Part shown: positions 36,342-46,580 of the stretch, one piece after another
Layout of the letters: each line of letters begins with the position of its first letter
Position numbering within the stretch: the stretch's first letter is position 1
NCBI RefSeq assembly: GCF_001693485.1
Contig: NZ_MAXC01000014.1
Coordinates: 1 to 64,000, forward strand
Length of the DNA stretch: 64,000 nucleotides
From: Bradyrhizobium sp. LMTR 3
GTDB taxonomy: Bacteria; Pseudomonadota; Alphaproteobacteria; Rhizobiales; Xanthobacteraceae
Direction: 5' to 3'
Translations under genes and position numbers: made by a program
Notes under the pieces: generated by a model
Told to the model about the DNA's origin: nothing
Databases searched by the model: none
Seen by the model: the letters and a program-made list of their open reading frames with translations, nothing else

Positions 36342-37818
36342 CGACCGGCCTTTCCATCCTGGGCTCCCAGCCGCCCCCCAGCGCCTGATAGAGGCTGACA
36401 ATTGCCAGCAGCCGGGCCAGTTGAGCCTGCGACAGCGCATCCTCGGCCTGGAATAATGTTAGCTGCGTATTTAGCACAACGACGATGTCGGCGGTCCCGG
36501 CCCGCAACTGCTGCTCGGACAATTCAAACGCCCGCCGCGACGACGCCACGACCTCGCGCTGCAGCCGCAGCCTCTCGGTGGTCTGGCGGATCGACATCAG
36601 GGCATTATCGACATCGGCAAAGGCTTGCACCACCGTCTTGCGGTAGGTCTGCAGCAGTTCATCCTGCAGCGCCTTGGTGAGCTCGAAATTGCCGAGGATC
36701 CTGCCGCCATCGAAGATCGGTTGGGTCAGGCTGCCGACCATGCTGAAGAACGCGGCTTGCGGCTGAAACAGCGCCGTCAACGCCGAGCTTTGATAACCGC
36801 CCTGCCCCGTCAGTTGAATGCTCGGAAAGAACTGCGCGCGGGCGCTGCCGACGTTAGCGGTGGCCGAGGCAAGCTGCGCTTCCTGGCGACGAATGTCGGG
36901 GCGTTGCGTCAGCAACTCGGAAGGCAGGCCCGGCGTGACGCGTGGCGCGGCAATCCGATTGAGGGTTCCGCCGGTGATACGCACGGATTCTGGCGGACGC
37001 GACACCAAGGTCGCCAGCGCGTTGATGTTCTGGTCGAGCGTCTGCCGCAACGGCGGCACCAGCGCGCGCTGGTTGGCCACCACGCTTTCCTGTTGCGCGA
37101 CGTCGAGATCGGTACCGGTGCCGGCCTTAAATCGTTCCTTGATGGCGTTCAGGATGCGCTCGGCGCTCGCGATGTTTCGCTGTGCGGTACGAATCCGGTC
37201 CTGCGCGGCGAGCACCTGGAAATAGGCATTGGCGACCGTCGTCAGCGTGGTCAGCGCGATGACGTCGCGGTCAAAACGGCTGGCAGCCGCGGTCTCCTCC
37301 GCCGCCTGGGCGGCGTCGCGGTTCTTGCCCCAGAAATCCAATTCGTAGCTGGCACTGAGCGATGCCGAATAGTTGACCACCTCACGGCCGCCAGTGGACA
37401 GGCCGCTGGTACTCGAACGAGAGGTGCGGGAATAGCTCTCCGACCCGGAGCCGCTGAGAGTTGGCAGCAACGCGGCGCCGGCGATTCGTGCCTGCGCATC
37501 GGCCTGCCTGAACCGCGCGGTGGCGGCCGCAATGTCCAGATTGACGGTCTGCGCCTCCTCCATCAGGCCCGTCAGCTCCCGCGAACGAAAACCGCGCCAC
37601 CAGTCGAGCGTCGACGGTGCGTCCGCGGCCTTGGAAAGCCGGGCCGCCTTGTAGCCTTCGGGAATGTCGAGTGCAGGGTCGGGAAGGTCCTTGGTCAGGA
37701 TGCAACCCGCGGAGCTGGCGACGAGGCCAAGCACGGCAAGCGATCGCGCCAGCCGCTTGCCGCCCGGAATGAGAACAGGCCAACCTTCGATCGCAGCAGT
37801 TGCAATTCGCTGGGTCAC
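36331..37818 (-). CDS. RND outer-membrane lipoprotein channel (NodT family)
   Basis: A 495-residue outer-membrane factor heading the efflux operon. The start is GTG at 37818, seven bases after GGAG. The lipobox is LVASSAGC at about residue 38, so it is lipid-anchored. The two OEP repeats are clear (TLDWWRGFRSRELTGLMEEA; LLTQRPDIRRQEAQLASATA; SLTQPIFDGGRILGNFELTK). It forms the exit duct for the two RND pumps. Neighbours downstream overlap or abut, giving the order channel, adaptor, pump, pump, DTW enzyme. Confidence 0.92.
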   Translation of the reverse strand: MTQRIATAAIEGWPVLIPGGKRLARSLAVLGLVASSAGCILTKDLPDPALDIPEGYKAARLSKAADAPSTLDWWRGFRSRELTGLMEEAQTVNLDIAAATARFRQADAQARIAGAALLPTLSGSGSESYSRTSRSSTSGLSTGGREVVNYSASLSASYELDFWGKNRDAAQAAEETAAASRFDRDVIALTTLTTVANAYFQVLAAQDRIRTAQRNIASAERILNAIKERFKAGTGTDLDVAQQESVVANQRALVPPLRQTLDQNINALATLVSRPPESVRITGGTLNRIAAPRVTPGLPSELLTQRPDIRRQEAQLASATANVGSARAQFFPSIQLTGQGGYQSSALTALFQPQAAFFSMVGSLTQPIFDGGRILGNFELTKALQDELLQTYRKTVVQAFADVDNALMSIRQTTERLRLQREVVASSRRAFELSEQQLRAGTADIVVVLNTQLTLFQAEDALSQAQLARLLAIVSLYQALGGGWEPRMERPVDAL

Positions 37819-38464
37819 ACCCGTTCTCCACCGGGCAAATCCCGGCCCGGCGCAATTTGAGCGCTTCTCCTGTTGGGCTGCGACACGTTCACGGGGGTGA
37901 TGCTTCCGTTGGAACCGAACCCCGATATTAGCCTTGCGCTCAGCACGCGGACAGCCCCGCGCAGCCTCTCGGCGATCGTGCGTTCAGGTCCGCAAAGCGG
38001 GCGACAAAGAGCTCACTTTCCCTTGTTTTATAGGGTCGGAACGATGTCGGGACGCCGCAGGACCGCCGAATTCTTACGAAGATTTCATGGGGTTTTTCCC
38101 CTGTTCTGACGTCCGACAACCGGCTCGTCGCACGGCGGAGCTCTGGCCTGTGGCCGATTCGAAACTCCGGGAACAGCCACTCCATATCGCACTGTGCGTG
38201 CATGCGCGGCTGCAGCCGATCGGCCATCGCTTCAGCTTTTCGCGTGACGAGCCTGCTGATCGATCTGGACGTGGCCGGGTTCGAACCGGCCATCGCTGCT
38301 GCTCTGCGTCAACCGCGCGGCGCTCTACAGCCTCCACGAGGCATGCGGCCGGTCCCACGGCAGGGGGCGGCCTTCAATACCGGCTTGGCGAGTGGAAAAA
38401 TCAACGTTTATACTTCGCCAGCGTTGTCCACCCGTGCCAAGCATTGAAGCAGGGTCGATCGGCC
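37819..38464. other. 646-bp divergent intergenic region
   Basis: No convincing gene. Several plus-strand frames merge into the following methyltransferase frame but lack resemblance to any protein before about 38465. The region would contain the promoters of the efflux operon (left) and the methyltransferase (right). Short T-rich tracts at 38010-38100 (TTGTTTTATAGGGTC; GGGGTTTTTCCCC) are visible but not assignable. Confidence 0.4.
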
Positions 38465-39733
38465 ATGCGAAGCCCGGGTAAACCGCAATTCGATGGATCG
38501 CACATGCCCGAGTTGATTTCGGTCAGATCGGAAACTGTAGACGCGACGTTTCCGGAATTGCCCCGCATGGTCCGGCTGGCGCTGGGCTTTGGTTCAAAGC
38601 TGCAACACGGCACGCTCGACGTAACCCTGGCCGACGGCCGCATTGTTCGGCTTGGCGGCAATGGCCCCGGCCCCGCCGCAGCCATGACGATCTATGATTA
38701 CGGCTTTGCCTCGCGGCTTCTGCGCGGCGGCGACATCGGCATTGCGGAAGCCTATCTGCGCGGCGAATGGGACACGCCCGATCTCACGCAATTCCTCTAT
38801 CTGTTCTGCGTCAACCAGGACTGGATGCAGACCATGCTGATCGGCAACCCGCTGACGCGCACCTTCCAGGCCGTCAGGCATTGGCTCAACCGCAACACAA
38901 GGCGGCAGGCTCGCCGCAACATCTATGCGCATTACGACATCGGCAACGCCTTTTATTCGGCGTGGCTCGATCCCAGCATGACCTATTCGTCGGCGCTGTT
39001 CGAGGACGACACACCCGACCTGACGGCAGCCCAACACAACAAATACCGGCGGCTCGCCGAGGCTATCGATCTGCGGCCGGGCCAGAAGCTGTTGGAGATC
39101 GGCTGCGGATGGGGCGGCTTTGCCGAATACGCTGCCAAGACGTTCGGCGCCAGGGTGGTCGGGCTCACCATCAGCAAGGAACAGCGTGAGTTCGCACAGG
39201 CGCGCATTCAGAACGCCGGACTCAGCGATAGGGTCGAGATCAAGCTGCAGGACTACCGCGACGAGCGCGACCGCTATGACCGGATCGCCTCGATCGAGAT
39301 GATCGAGGCGGTCGGCGAGCAATTCTGGCCAAAATATTTTTCACAGTTGCGCGACCGCCTGCTGCCGGGTGGCCTCGCCGGCATCCAGGCCATCACCATC
39401 CAGGACAGCCTGTTCCAGACCTATCGGCGCGAAGTCGACTTCATCCAGCGCTACGTCTTTCCGGGCGGCATGCTGCCGTCGCCGCAGATCCTGAAAACGC
39501 TCGGTGAACGCTTCGGCGTTCCCGTCATCCGCGAACGTATCTTTGGGCAAGATTATGCCAAGACGCTCGCGATCTGGCGAAGCAATTTCCGTGCGGCCTG
39601 GCCGAACCTGACGCCGTCGGGTTTCGACGATCGCTTCCGGCGGCTGTGGGAATATTACCTCGCCTATTGCGAGGCCGGTTTCCTGTCCGGAAATATCGAC
39701 GTGCGCCAGGTGGTGTTTGCGAAATCGGGCTGA
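38465..39733 (+). CDS. Cyclopropane-fatty-acyl-phospholipid synthase-family methyltransferase
   Basis: A 422-residue SAM-dependent methyltransferase. Start MRSPGKPQFDGSHMPEL; a later ATG at 38504 is an alternative. The N-terminal lipid-binding region (GFASRLLRGGDIGIAEAYLR) and RRNIYAHYDIGNAFYSAWLD are characteristic, motif I is LLEIGCGWGGFAEYAA, and the ending YCEAGFLSGNIDVRQVVF is conserved. CFA synthases methylenate unsaturated acyl chains of membrane phospholipids; this branch may instead act on other lipids. It stands alone, upstream of the cysteine synthase gene on the same strand. Confidence 0.9.
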   Translation: MRSPGKPQFDGSHMPELISVRSETVDATFPELPRMVRLALGFGSKLQHGTLDVTLADGRIVRLGGNGPGPAAAMTIYDYGFASRLLRGGDIGIAEAYLRGEWDTPDLTQFLYLFCVNQDWMQTMLIGNPLTRTFQAVRHWLNRNTRRQARRNIYAHYDIGNAFYSAWLDPSMTYSSALFEDDTPDLTAAQHNKYRRLAEAIDLRPGQKLLEIGCGWGGFAEYAAKTFGARVVGLTISKEQREFAQARIQNAGLSDRVEIKLQDYRDERDRYDRIASIEMIEAVGEQFWPKYFSQLRDRLLPGGLAGIQAITIQDSLFQTYRREVDFIQRYVFPGGMLPSPQILKTLGERFGVPVIRERIFGQDYAKTLAIWRSNFRAAWPNLTPSGFDDRFRRLWEYYLAYCEAGFLSGNIDVRQVVFAKSG

Positions 39734-39784
39734 TCGCCCTGCCCCAACGCTGGCTTGTATGGCTGGCGGCCCTCCTTTAGGGTC

Positions 39785-39799
39785 GCCTAACGATTAGGC
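39785..39799. promoter_or_regulatory. Perfect hairpin in cysK leader
   Basis: GCCTAA-CGA-TTAGGC, 24 bp before the cysteine synthase start. It could be an operator or a small RNA stem. No matching regulator is present nearby. Confidence 0.35.
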
Positions 39800-39823
39800 A
39801 AACAAACCGGCGATTTCAAAGAC

Positions 39824-40864
39824 ATGGCCTTCAACAAAGACGTCATCGAAGCGATCGGCAACACGCCCCTCATCAAGCTGAAGCACGCTTCGGAAGCGAC
39901 CGGCTGCACCATTCTCGGCAAGGCCGAATTCATGAATCCCGGCCAGTCGGTCAAGGACCGCGCCGGCAAATGGATGATCCTCGAAGCCGAAAAGCGCGGC
40001 GATCTCAAACCGGGCGGGCTCGTGGTGGAATCAACCGCCGGCAATACCGGCATCGGGCTCGCCGTGGTCGCCAGCGCGCGTGGATACCGGACCTTGATCC
40101 TGATTCCGGAAACGCAGAGCCAGGAAAAGAAGGACATGCTGCGGCTGTGCGGCGCCGAGCTCGTCGAGGTGCCGCAACTGCCCTACGCCAACCCCAACAA
40201 CTACCAGCATGTCGGGCGGCGGCTTGCCGACCAGCTTCGCAAGACCGAGCCGAACGGCGTCTTGTTCGCCGACCAGTGGAACAATCTGGACAATGCCAAG
40301 GCGCACTACGAGTCCACCGGACCCGAGATCTGGGAGCAAACCGGCGGCAAGGTCGACGGCTTCATCTGCTCGGTCGGCACCGGCGGCACGCTCGCGGGCG
40401 CCAGCCGCTTTCTGAAGGAAAAGAACAAGGACATCGTGACCGCCTGCGCCGATCCGCACGGCTTCGCGATGTACGAATTATTCAAGAATGGTACCGCCAA
40501 GTCGACGCCAGGTGACTCGATCACCGAAGGCATCGGGCTCGGCCGTGTCACGCCCATCATCGAGACCGCCGTTGTCGATGACGCTTTCCTGATTTCCGAC
40601 GAGGAAGCCGTAACTGTCATCTACGAACTGCTCGAGCAGGAGGGCCTGTGCCTCGGCGGCTCCACCGGTATCAACGTCGCTGGCGCGATCCGATTGGCAA
40701 AGCAGCTCGGACCCGGCAAGACCATCGTCACCATCCTCGCGGACTCCGGCAACCGCTATCAGTCAAAGCTGTTCAATCCGGCATTCATGCGCTCGAAGAA
40801 CCTGCCGGTGCCGGCATGGCTGGAAAAGCGTACCAAGATCGACGTGCCGTTCGAGAAGGTTTGA
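39824..40864 (+). CDS. cysK: Cysteine synthase A (CysK-like)
   Basis: A 346-residue PLP enzyme making cysteine from O-acetylserine and sulfide. The PLP lysine is in NPGQSVKDRAG, the substrate loop is ESTAGNTGIGLA, and the phosphate-binding loop is SVGTGGTLAGASR. An insertion (PYANPNNYQHVGRRLADQL) and a slightly long C-terminus distinguish it from the shorter CysK/CysM, which is common in alphaproteobacteria. The start ATG has no strong ribosome site but matches the family opening. A sulfur function also fits the cystathionine beta-lyase gene further along, although they are not adjacent. Confidence 0.92.
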   Translation: MAFNKDVIEAIGNTPLIKLKHASEATGCTILGKAEFMNPGQSVKDRAGKWMILEAEKRGDLKPGGLVVESTAGNTGIGLAVVASARGYRTLILIPETQSQEKKDMLRLCGAELVEVPQLPYANPNNYQHVGRRLADQLRKTEPNGVLFADQWNNLDNAKAHYESTGPEIWEQTGGKVDGFICSVGTGGTLAGASRFLKEKNKDIVTACADPHGFAMYELFKNGTAKSTPGDSITEGIGLGRVTPIIETAVVDDAFLISDEEAVTVIYELLEQEGLCLGGSTGINVAGAIRLAKQLGPGKTIVTILADSGNRYQSKLFNPAFMRSKNLPVPAWLEKRTKIDVPFEKV

Positions 40865-40884
40865 GTGGGCTGCGTATGCCCACC

Positions 40885-40999
40885 CCTCATGGTGAGGAGC
40901 GCGTCTTCGCGCGTCTCCGGACAACGCTTGCGCATCGCCGGGTGAACCATGAGGCGCCGGTGCCCCATCCTTCGAGATGCGGCCAATAGGCGCTCCTCA
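40885..40999. repeat. Palindromic extragenic repeat between cysK and the sulfatase remnant
   Basis: Inverted pairs CCTCATGGT (40885-40893) with ACCATGAGG (40946-40954), and TGAGGAGCG (40893-40901) with CGCTCCTCA (40991-40999). This is a second family of extragenic element that I recognise from Bradyrhizobium. A further GC hairpin CCCCC-GTTT-GGGGG lies at 41045-41058, before the stop of the opposing gene. Confidence 0.75.
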
Positions 41000-41088
41000 G
41001 CCGGCCTCTTTGCCGCCAACGTGCGACAGACGCTTTGAGGTCAGCCCCCGTTTGGGGGGCCGACCAATCTTTGATGAACTGCCAGCGC

Positions 41089-43023
41089 CTATCGGCGGCT
41101 TCCTTGGGTCGTTCCTGCGGCTGACATCTCGTCCGACCCGAGCTTCACCGTCAGCTTGTCGATCTTGCCGGTGAAGCGGAACGGCACCTGGTAGTCCTGG
41201 TCGTCCACCGGCGTGCCGCTGTCGAGGCCGACGTTGAAGGTCTCGTCCCACATGAGGGTGATCGGCAGACTGCGCGGCATGGGATGGCTGTCGACGACCT
41301 TGCCGTCCGCCTTCAGGGTGCCGGTGCCACCCTTGCCCAGGCCGGGGCCGTCGTATTTCCAATCGAACTCCAGCGTGTGTTTGCCCGGCGCAAGTGCCTC
41401 CTTGCCCTGCCACTTCACGCGCTCGAGTCCGACAAGGTTCCAGGTGAACACCGGCTTGCCCTTGAGCAGATAGAAGCCGTAGCCGGCGAAGCGGCCGCCG
41501 TCGGTTATCAGCATGCCCTCGGCACCGCCCTGGGGAATATCGACCTCGGCCATGATCGTGTACGACCGGTTCAGAAGGCTCGGTGCGTTGCCAGTCTCCG
41601 GGAACGGCACGTTGCTCAGTTCGCCCGAATAGGTGAAGAGGGTCCGGCCCGGCACATAGCTTGGCTTATGCGAGATGAACCTCTCGAGGCGAGAGTCGTC
41701 GAGCGGAAAGACCTGGTACTTCGTCGCCTCCAGCGTGAACAACTGCTGCATGGCGCGGAGCTTGTCCGGCATCTTGGCGGCGAGGTTGTTGGCCTGCGTC
41801 CAGTCCTCGGCGACGTTGTAGAGCTCCCATGGGAAGCCGTTCATGACATCCGCGGGCGGCTTGTCCAAGGTGAGGATCCAGGGCGCGTGGATGGGAGGCG
41901 CAGAGGCCATCCATCCGTCGTGGTAGATCGCGCGCGAACCAAACATTTCGAAATACTGCGTAGTCCGCTGGCCCGGCGCGTTCGCGTTGGCCTTGTCCCA
42001 GCTATAGGCCATGCTCACCCCTTCGATCGGCTTTTGCGCGATGCCGTTGACGCTCACCGGCTGCGGAAGGCTGGCCGCTTCGAGGATCGTCGGCACGATG
42101 TCGATCACATGGTGAAACTGATGGCGGATGCCGCCGGCGTCCTTGATGCGCGCGGGCCAAGCCATGGCCATGCCATTGCGGGTGCCGCCGAAGTGAGAGG
42201 CCACCTCCTTGGTCCACTGATACGGCGTGGCCCAGGCCCACGCCCAGCCCACCGCGAAGTGCGGGTAGGTCTGGTCGGTGCCCCAGGCGTCGTAGAATTT
42301 CATGTTCTGTTCGACCGTCGGGTTCACCGCATTCGCAACGGCGAACTCATTGAACAGGCCGTGCAGCGTGCCTTCGGGGCTCGCGCCGTTGTCGCCGCTG
42401 ATGTAGATGACCAGCGTATTGTCAAGCTTGCCGGTGTCAGCGATCGCCTGGATCACACGGCCGATCTCGTGGTCCGTATAGGCCAGGAACGCCGCATAGA
42501 TTTCGGCTTGGCGGATGTAGAGCTTCTTCGCCTCGGGTGAGAGCGTATCCCACTGTGGGATGTCGTTCGGCCAGGCGGTGAGCTTTGCGTTTGGCGGGAT
42601 GACGCCGAGCTTCCTTTGATTGGCGAAGATGGTTTCACGCAGCTTGTTCCAGCCCTGGTCGAACAGGTGCAAGTCGCTGATCTTCTTGACCCACTCCGGC
42701 GCCGGGTGGTGTGGTGAGTGCGTGGCGCCGGGCGCGTAGTAGATCATGAAGGGCCGGTCGGGCTGGACGTCGTTCAGCATCTTGATGCGCCCGATCGCCT
42801 CGTCGGCCATGGCGGTGACCAGATTCCAGCCGGGGTTGCCAAGGAAGGGCTGGATCGGTGTGGTGTTGCGGAACAGGTTGTTCGGCTGCCACTGGCTAGT
42901 GTCGTCGCCGGCGAACCCGTAATAGTAGTCGAAGCCCTTGATGGGGCCGGTCGGCCAGTTGTGGAACGGGCCAGCCTGGCTCCCTTCCCACTGCGGCACG
43001 TTGTGGTCCTTGCCGTACGCATC
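41089..43023 (-). pseudogene. Arylsulfatase, 5'-truncated
   Basis: The frame encodes the C-terminal about 640 residues of an arylsulfatase (GPFHNWPTGPIKGFDYYYGF; YYAPGATHSPHHPAPEWVKK; YISGDNGASPEG; KPSYVPGRTLFTYSGE). The metal site Asp-Asn in SGDNGAS and the His residues are present, but the N-terminal part with the CxPxR formylglycine site and first metal aspartates is missing. Upstream of DAYGKDHNVPQW the frame meets an in-frame TAG at 43048-43050 and no start codon is available. It is therefore inactive as a sulfatase, although the remaining frame has no internal stop. The break lies 54 bp before the end of aapP. Confidence 0.85.
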
Positions 43024-43076
43024 ACGACATGCCCTCGCGCCGGACGGCTAAGGCTTCGCGCTAATGAGGCCACGTT

Positions 43077-43820
43077 CTAGTGCCGCAATATCTGGCTCAG
43101 GAACAGCTTCGTGCGCGCGTGCTGCGGGTTGGCGAAGAATTCATGCGGCGTGTTTGACTCGATCACTTGCCCTGCGTCCATGAAGACGACGCGGTTGGCG
43201 ACTTCGCGGGCAAATCCCATTTCGTGGGTGACGACCAGCATGGTCATGCCTTCCCTGGCGAGATCGACCATGGTGTCGAGCACTTCCTTGACCATTTCCG
43301 GGTCGAGCGCCGAGGTCGGCTCGTCGAACAGCATCACCTTCGGATTCATGGTCAGTGCGCGGGCAATGGCGACGCGCTGCTGCTGACCGCCCGACATCTG
43401 GCCGGGATATTTGTTGGCCTGATGCGGGATCTTGACCCGCTCCAGGAATTTCATCGCGGTCGCCTCGGCGTCCTTTTTCGGAATGTTGCGTACCCAGATC
43501 GGCGCCAGCGTGCAGTTCTCAAGCACGGTCAGGTGCGGAAACAGGTTAAAGCTCTGGAACACCATGCCGACCTCGCGGCGGACTTCATCCACCCGCCGCA
43601 GGTTCGGACCGAGTTCGATGCCCTCGACCACGATCTGGCCTTCCTGGAATTCCTCCAGCGCGTTGATGCAGCGGATCAGCGTCGACTTGCCCGAGCCCGA
43701 GGGGCCGCAGATCACGATGCGCTCGCCCTTGGCGACATCGAGGTTGATGTCGCGCAGCACGTGAAAATCGCCGTACCATTTGTTGAGTGCGTTGATGCCA
43801 ACGATCGAGTTTGCGGTCAT
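43077..43820 (-). CDS. aapP: General L-amino-acid ABC transporter, ATP-binding subunit
   Basis: A 247-residue ABC ATPase. Walker [10 protein letters not shown], signature [15 protein letters not shown], Walker [15 protein letters not shown] and the H-loop [19 protein letters not shown] are intact. It ends LFLSQILRH, as in AapP/GlnQ-type transporters. It is the last gene of the four-gene aap operon, 10 bp after aapM. It powers uptake of a broad range of L-amino acids. Confidence 0.95.
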   Translation of the reverse strand: MTANSIVGINALNKWYGDFHVLRDINLDVAKGERIVICGPSGSGKSTLIRCINALEEFQEGQIVVEGIELGPNLRRVDEVRREVGMVFQSFNLFPHLTVLENCTLAPIWVRNIPKKDAEATAMKFLERVKIPHQANKYPGQMSGGQQQRVAIARALTMNPKVMLFDEPTSALDPEMVKEVLDTMVDLAREGMTMLVVTHEMGFAREVANRVVFMDAGQVIESNTPHEFFANPQHARTKLFLSQILRH

Positions 43821-43830
43821 GGTGATGTAC

Positions 43831-45354
43831 TCAGTTGCGACGATGTGCGTTCAGCCGGTTCTCGACGAACAGCGAGTAACGCGACATCCCGAAGCAGAAG
43901 ACGAAATAGATCAGTCCAGTGAAGGCAAAGCCGGTGAACAGCGTCGTCGGCGTCGACCAGACCGGATCGCTGAAGGAAGCCCTGAGCTGCCCCAGGAGAT
44001 CGAACAGCGCGACGATCGAGACCAGCGAGGTATCCTTGAACAGCGCGATGAAGCTGTTGACGAGACCGGGGATGACGTGGCGCAGCGCCTGCGGCATCAC
44101 GATCAGCGCCGTGGTTTTGGCCCAGGACAGGCCAAGCGCGCTCGCCGCCTCCGCCTGCCCCCGCGGGATCGCCTGCAGGCCACCGCGGATCACTTCGGCC
44201 TGGTAGGCGCCGGCGAACAGCGCAATGCCGATCAACGCGCGCATCAGCCCATCGATGGTGAAGCCGGCCGGGACGAATAGCGGCAGCATATAGGTTGCGA
44301 AGAACAGCACCGTTATCAGCGGAACGCCGCGCCAGAACTCGATGAAGGCAATCGAGAAAATCCGGATCAGCGGAATGGTCGAGCGCCGCCCGAGCGCCAG
44401 CGCAATGCCGACCGGCATCGAGGCGACGATGCCGGTGACGGATACCACCAGCGTGACCAGCAGGCCGCCCCACAACCGCGTGTCGACCTCCGGAAGTCCA
44501 CCGTTGTCGAGCCCCATCACCGCGATCACCAGCGCGATAGCGAAAAAGACCCCAAGACAGGTGACGAGCGGACGCCAGCCGGAGCGCAAGCCGCCACCAA
44601 GCCAGAACAAGAGCGCCGAAACGATCAATGTGGTCGCGCCGAGATCTGCCCAGACCGGCTGGCCGGAGGCCTGGATCTGGTCGCGCAGCCAGGTCAACGG
44701 CAGCAACACCCAGCCAACCACCGTGCTCACCAGCACGATCAGCTTGCCGATGACCCACAACAGCGGGCCGATGATAGCCGTCGCCTCGCCGGAGGCCACC
44801 AGCTTCCTGCCGCCGTCGCCGATACTGTCGTTGAAGCCCGAAAGAAGCCCGGCCGTCCAGCTCACGCCGAAGCCGCCGATCCCGCCGCCGCGCAGCAGGA
44901 AGAAGGCAATGACGGGAAGTGCCAGGAAGAACAGGATGGCGTTCGGACCTTTGGCCGGCAAACGCGGAATCAACAGCGGCACCAAGAGGATCGCGGCAAG
45001 AATGAAAGTCAAATTGACGCGCCAGCGTTCCGGCTCCGGATAGAATCCGTAGATAAACTGCGAGAACTTGGCCTGAATAAAGGGCCAGCAGGCGCCAACC
45101 ACGTCGGTCGGATTTTTCGGGAGGCAGGCGGTGCGGTCCTTGCCGATCCAGACTGCATCGACGAACGCGAATTTCAGCGCGGGCACCAGGATGACCCACA
45201 GCAGTAACACACTGACGATCGTGATCAGGATATTGGTCGGCGAATTGAACAGCCGCGTGCGCAGGAAGCCGATGAAACCGGTGGTCTTCACAGGCGCGGC
45301 CCGCTCGGGCACGAGGTCCTGGCGGACGAAAATGGATGAAGTCGTGTCGCTCAT
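43831..45354 (-). CDS. aapM: General L-amino-acid ABC transporter, permease
   Basis: A 507-residue permease starting [17 protein letters not shown]. The last 210 residues hold the His/Glu/Gln permease domain ([40 protein letters not shown] with the EAA loop nearby). The N-terminal half has an extra set of membrane segments ([19 protein letters not shown], [18 protein letters not shown]) typical of AapM. The start overlaps the aapQ stop by four bases. Confidence 0.93.
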   Translation of the reverse strand: MSDTTSSIFVRQDLVPERAAPVKTTGFIGFLRTRLFNSPTNILITIVSVLLLWVILVPALKFAFVDAVWIGKDRTACLPKNPTDVVGACWPFIQAKFSQFIYGFYPEPERWRVNLTFILAAILLVPLLIPRLPAKGPNAILFFLALPVIAFFLLRGGGIGGFGVSWTAGLLSGFNDSIGDGGRKLVASGEATAIIGPLLWVIGKLIVLVSTVVGWVLLPLTWLRDQIQASGQPVWADLGATTLIVSALLFWLGGGLRSGWRPLVTCLGVFFAIALVIAVMGLDNGGLPEVDTRLWGGLLVTLVVSVTGIVASMPVGIALALGRRSTIPLIRIFSIAFIEFWRGVPLITVLFFATYMLPLFVPAGFTIDGLMRALIGIALFAGAYQAEVIRGGLQAIPRGQAEAASALGLSWAKTTALIVMPQALRHVIPGLVNSFIALFKDTSLVSIVALFDLLGQLRASFSDPVWSTPTTLFTGFAFTGLIYFVFCFGMSRYSLFVENRLNAHRRN

Positions 45355-46556
45355 CCGCCCATGCTCCGGCTGATCCGCCACCCATAGAAACTCATGATTG
45401 CGCTGGTGACCAGCGAGATCAGGAGATAGACGCCCATGGTGATACCGATGATTTCGATCGCCTGCCCGGTCTGGCTCAGCGTGGTTCCGGCGAACACCGA
45501 GACCAGATCGGGATAGCCGATCGCGACCGCCAGCGAGGAGTTCTTGGTCAGGTTGAGATACTGGTTGGTGAGCGGCGGCAGGATCACGCGCATCGCCTGC
45601 GGGATCACGATCAGCCGCAACACCGAGCCGCGCTGCAGTCCGAGCGAGGAGCCGGCTTCCATCTGGCCCTTGTGCACGGAGAGAATGCCCGCGCGCACGA
45701 TCTCGGCAATGAAGGCCGCCGTGTAGGTCGACAGCGCCAGCGTCAACGCAACGAATTCCGGTATCAGGCGTGAGCCGCCGGCGAAGTTGAAGCCCCTGAG
45801 GACAGGCACTTCAAACGTGACGGGTTTGCCGAAGATGAGCACGCTGAGCAACGGCAGGCCGATCACCATGCCGAGCGCATAGGGCCATACCTTGATCACC
45901 TTGCCGCTTTGGAAGAGCTGACGGCGCGCGTATCGCCACAATACGATCGCGGCGGCGATCGCAACCAGCAAGGCGACAACGAACGGCTCAAAGCCGGGCT
46001 CACCGATGGGCTTCGGAATGACCAGCCCGCGATTGCTGAGGAAGAAACTGTCGAAGACCGAGATGCTCTGCCGCGGATTGGGCAAAGCGGCGAGCACCGC
46101 GAGATACCAGAACAAGATCTGGAACAGCAGCGGCAGGTTGCGGATCAGTTCGACATAGCCGCCCGAGATTCGCGCCAGTAGCCAGTTCGGCGACAGCCGG
46201 CCGAGTGCGACCAGGAAGCCGATCACGGTGGCGAAGAAGATGCCGATCACCGAGACCAGCAACGTGTTGAGCAGGCCAACCACAAAGACGCGCGTGTAGG
46301 GATCGGACCCCGAATAGGGGATCAGGCTCTGGCTGACGTCAAAGCCGGCATTGTTGGCAAGGAAGCCGAAGCCCGCCGTGATCCGCTGCGCCTGCAAATT
46401 GGCGCGGGCATTGGCGACGATCTCGTAGGAGATCCAGGCGAGCGCGGCGACGAACAGCAGTTGGAGGACGAAGCCGCTCCAGCCAGCACGGCCGCCGAGC
46501 GCGCGCTGCAGCCTGGGAAGTAGCTGCGATGGTGGTTTTCGGGGATCGATGGCCAT
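45351..46556 (-). CDS. aapQ: General L-amino-acid ABC transporter, permease
   Basis: A 401-residue permease. The N-terminal helix (VLQLLFVAALAWISYEIVAN) is followed by the first permease segment GLLNTLLVSVIGIFFATVIG, an internal LVIPKPIGEPGFEPF stretch typical of AapQ, and the EAA-loop region AAFIAEIVRAGILSVHKGQM followed by EAGSSLGLQRGSVLRLIVIP. It is coupled to aapM by a four-base overlap and lies 24 bp after aapJ. Confidence 0.93.
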   Translation of the reverse strand: MAIDPRKPPSQLLPRLQRALGGRAGWSGFVLQLLFVAALAWISYEIVANARANLQAQRITAGFGFLANNAGFDVSQSLIPYSGSDPYTRVFVVGLLNTLLVSVIGIFFATVIGFLVALGRLSPNWLLARISGGYVELIRNLPLLFQILFWYLAVLAALPNPRQSISVFDSFFLSNRGLVIPKPIGEPGFEPFVVALLVAIAAAIVLWRYARRQLFQSGKVIKVWPYALGMVIGLPLLSVLIFGKPVTFEVPVLRGFNFAGGSRLIPEFVALTLALSTYTAAFIAEIVRAGILSVHKGQMEAGSSLGLQRGSVLRLIVIPQAMRVILPPLTNQYLNLTKNSSLAVAIGYPDLVSVFAGTTLSQTGQAIEIIGITMGVYLLISLVTSAIMSFYGWRISRSMGG

Positions 46557-46580
46557 CGCCGCAGCCCCTCTCGCTGGCGC

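Noticed and set aside
37934..38464. Upstream 177-codon extension of the cyclopropane-synthase-family gene
   Set aside because: No family resemblance before about 38465 and atypical composition; probably untranslated.
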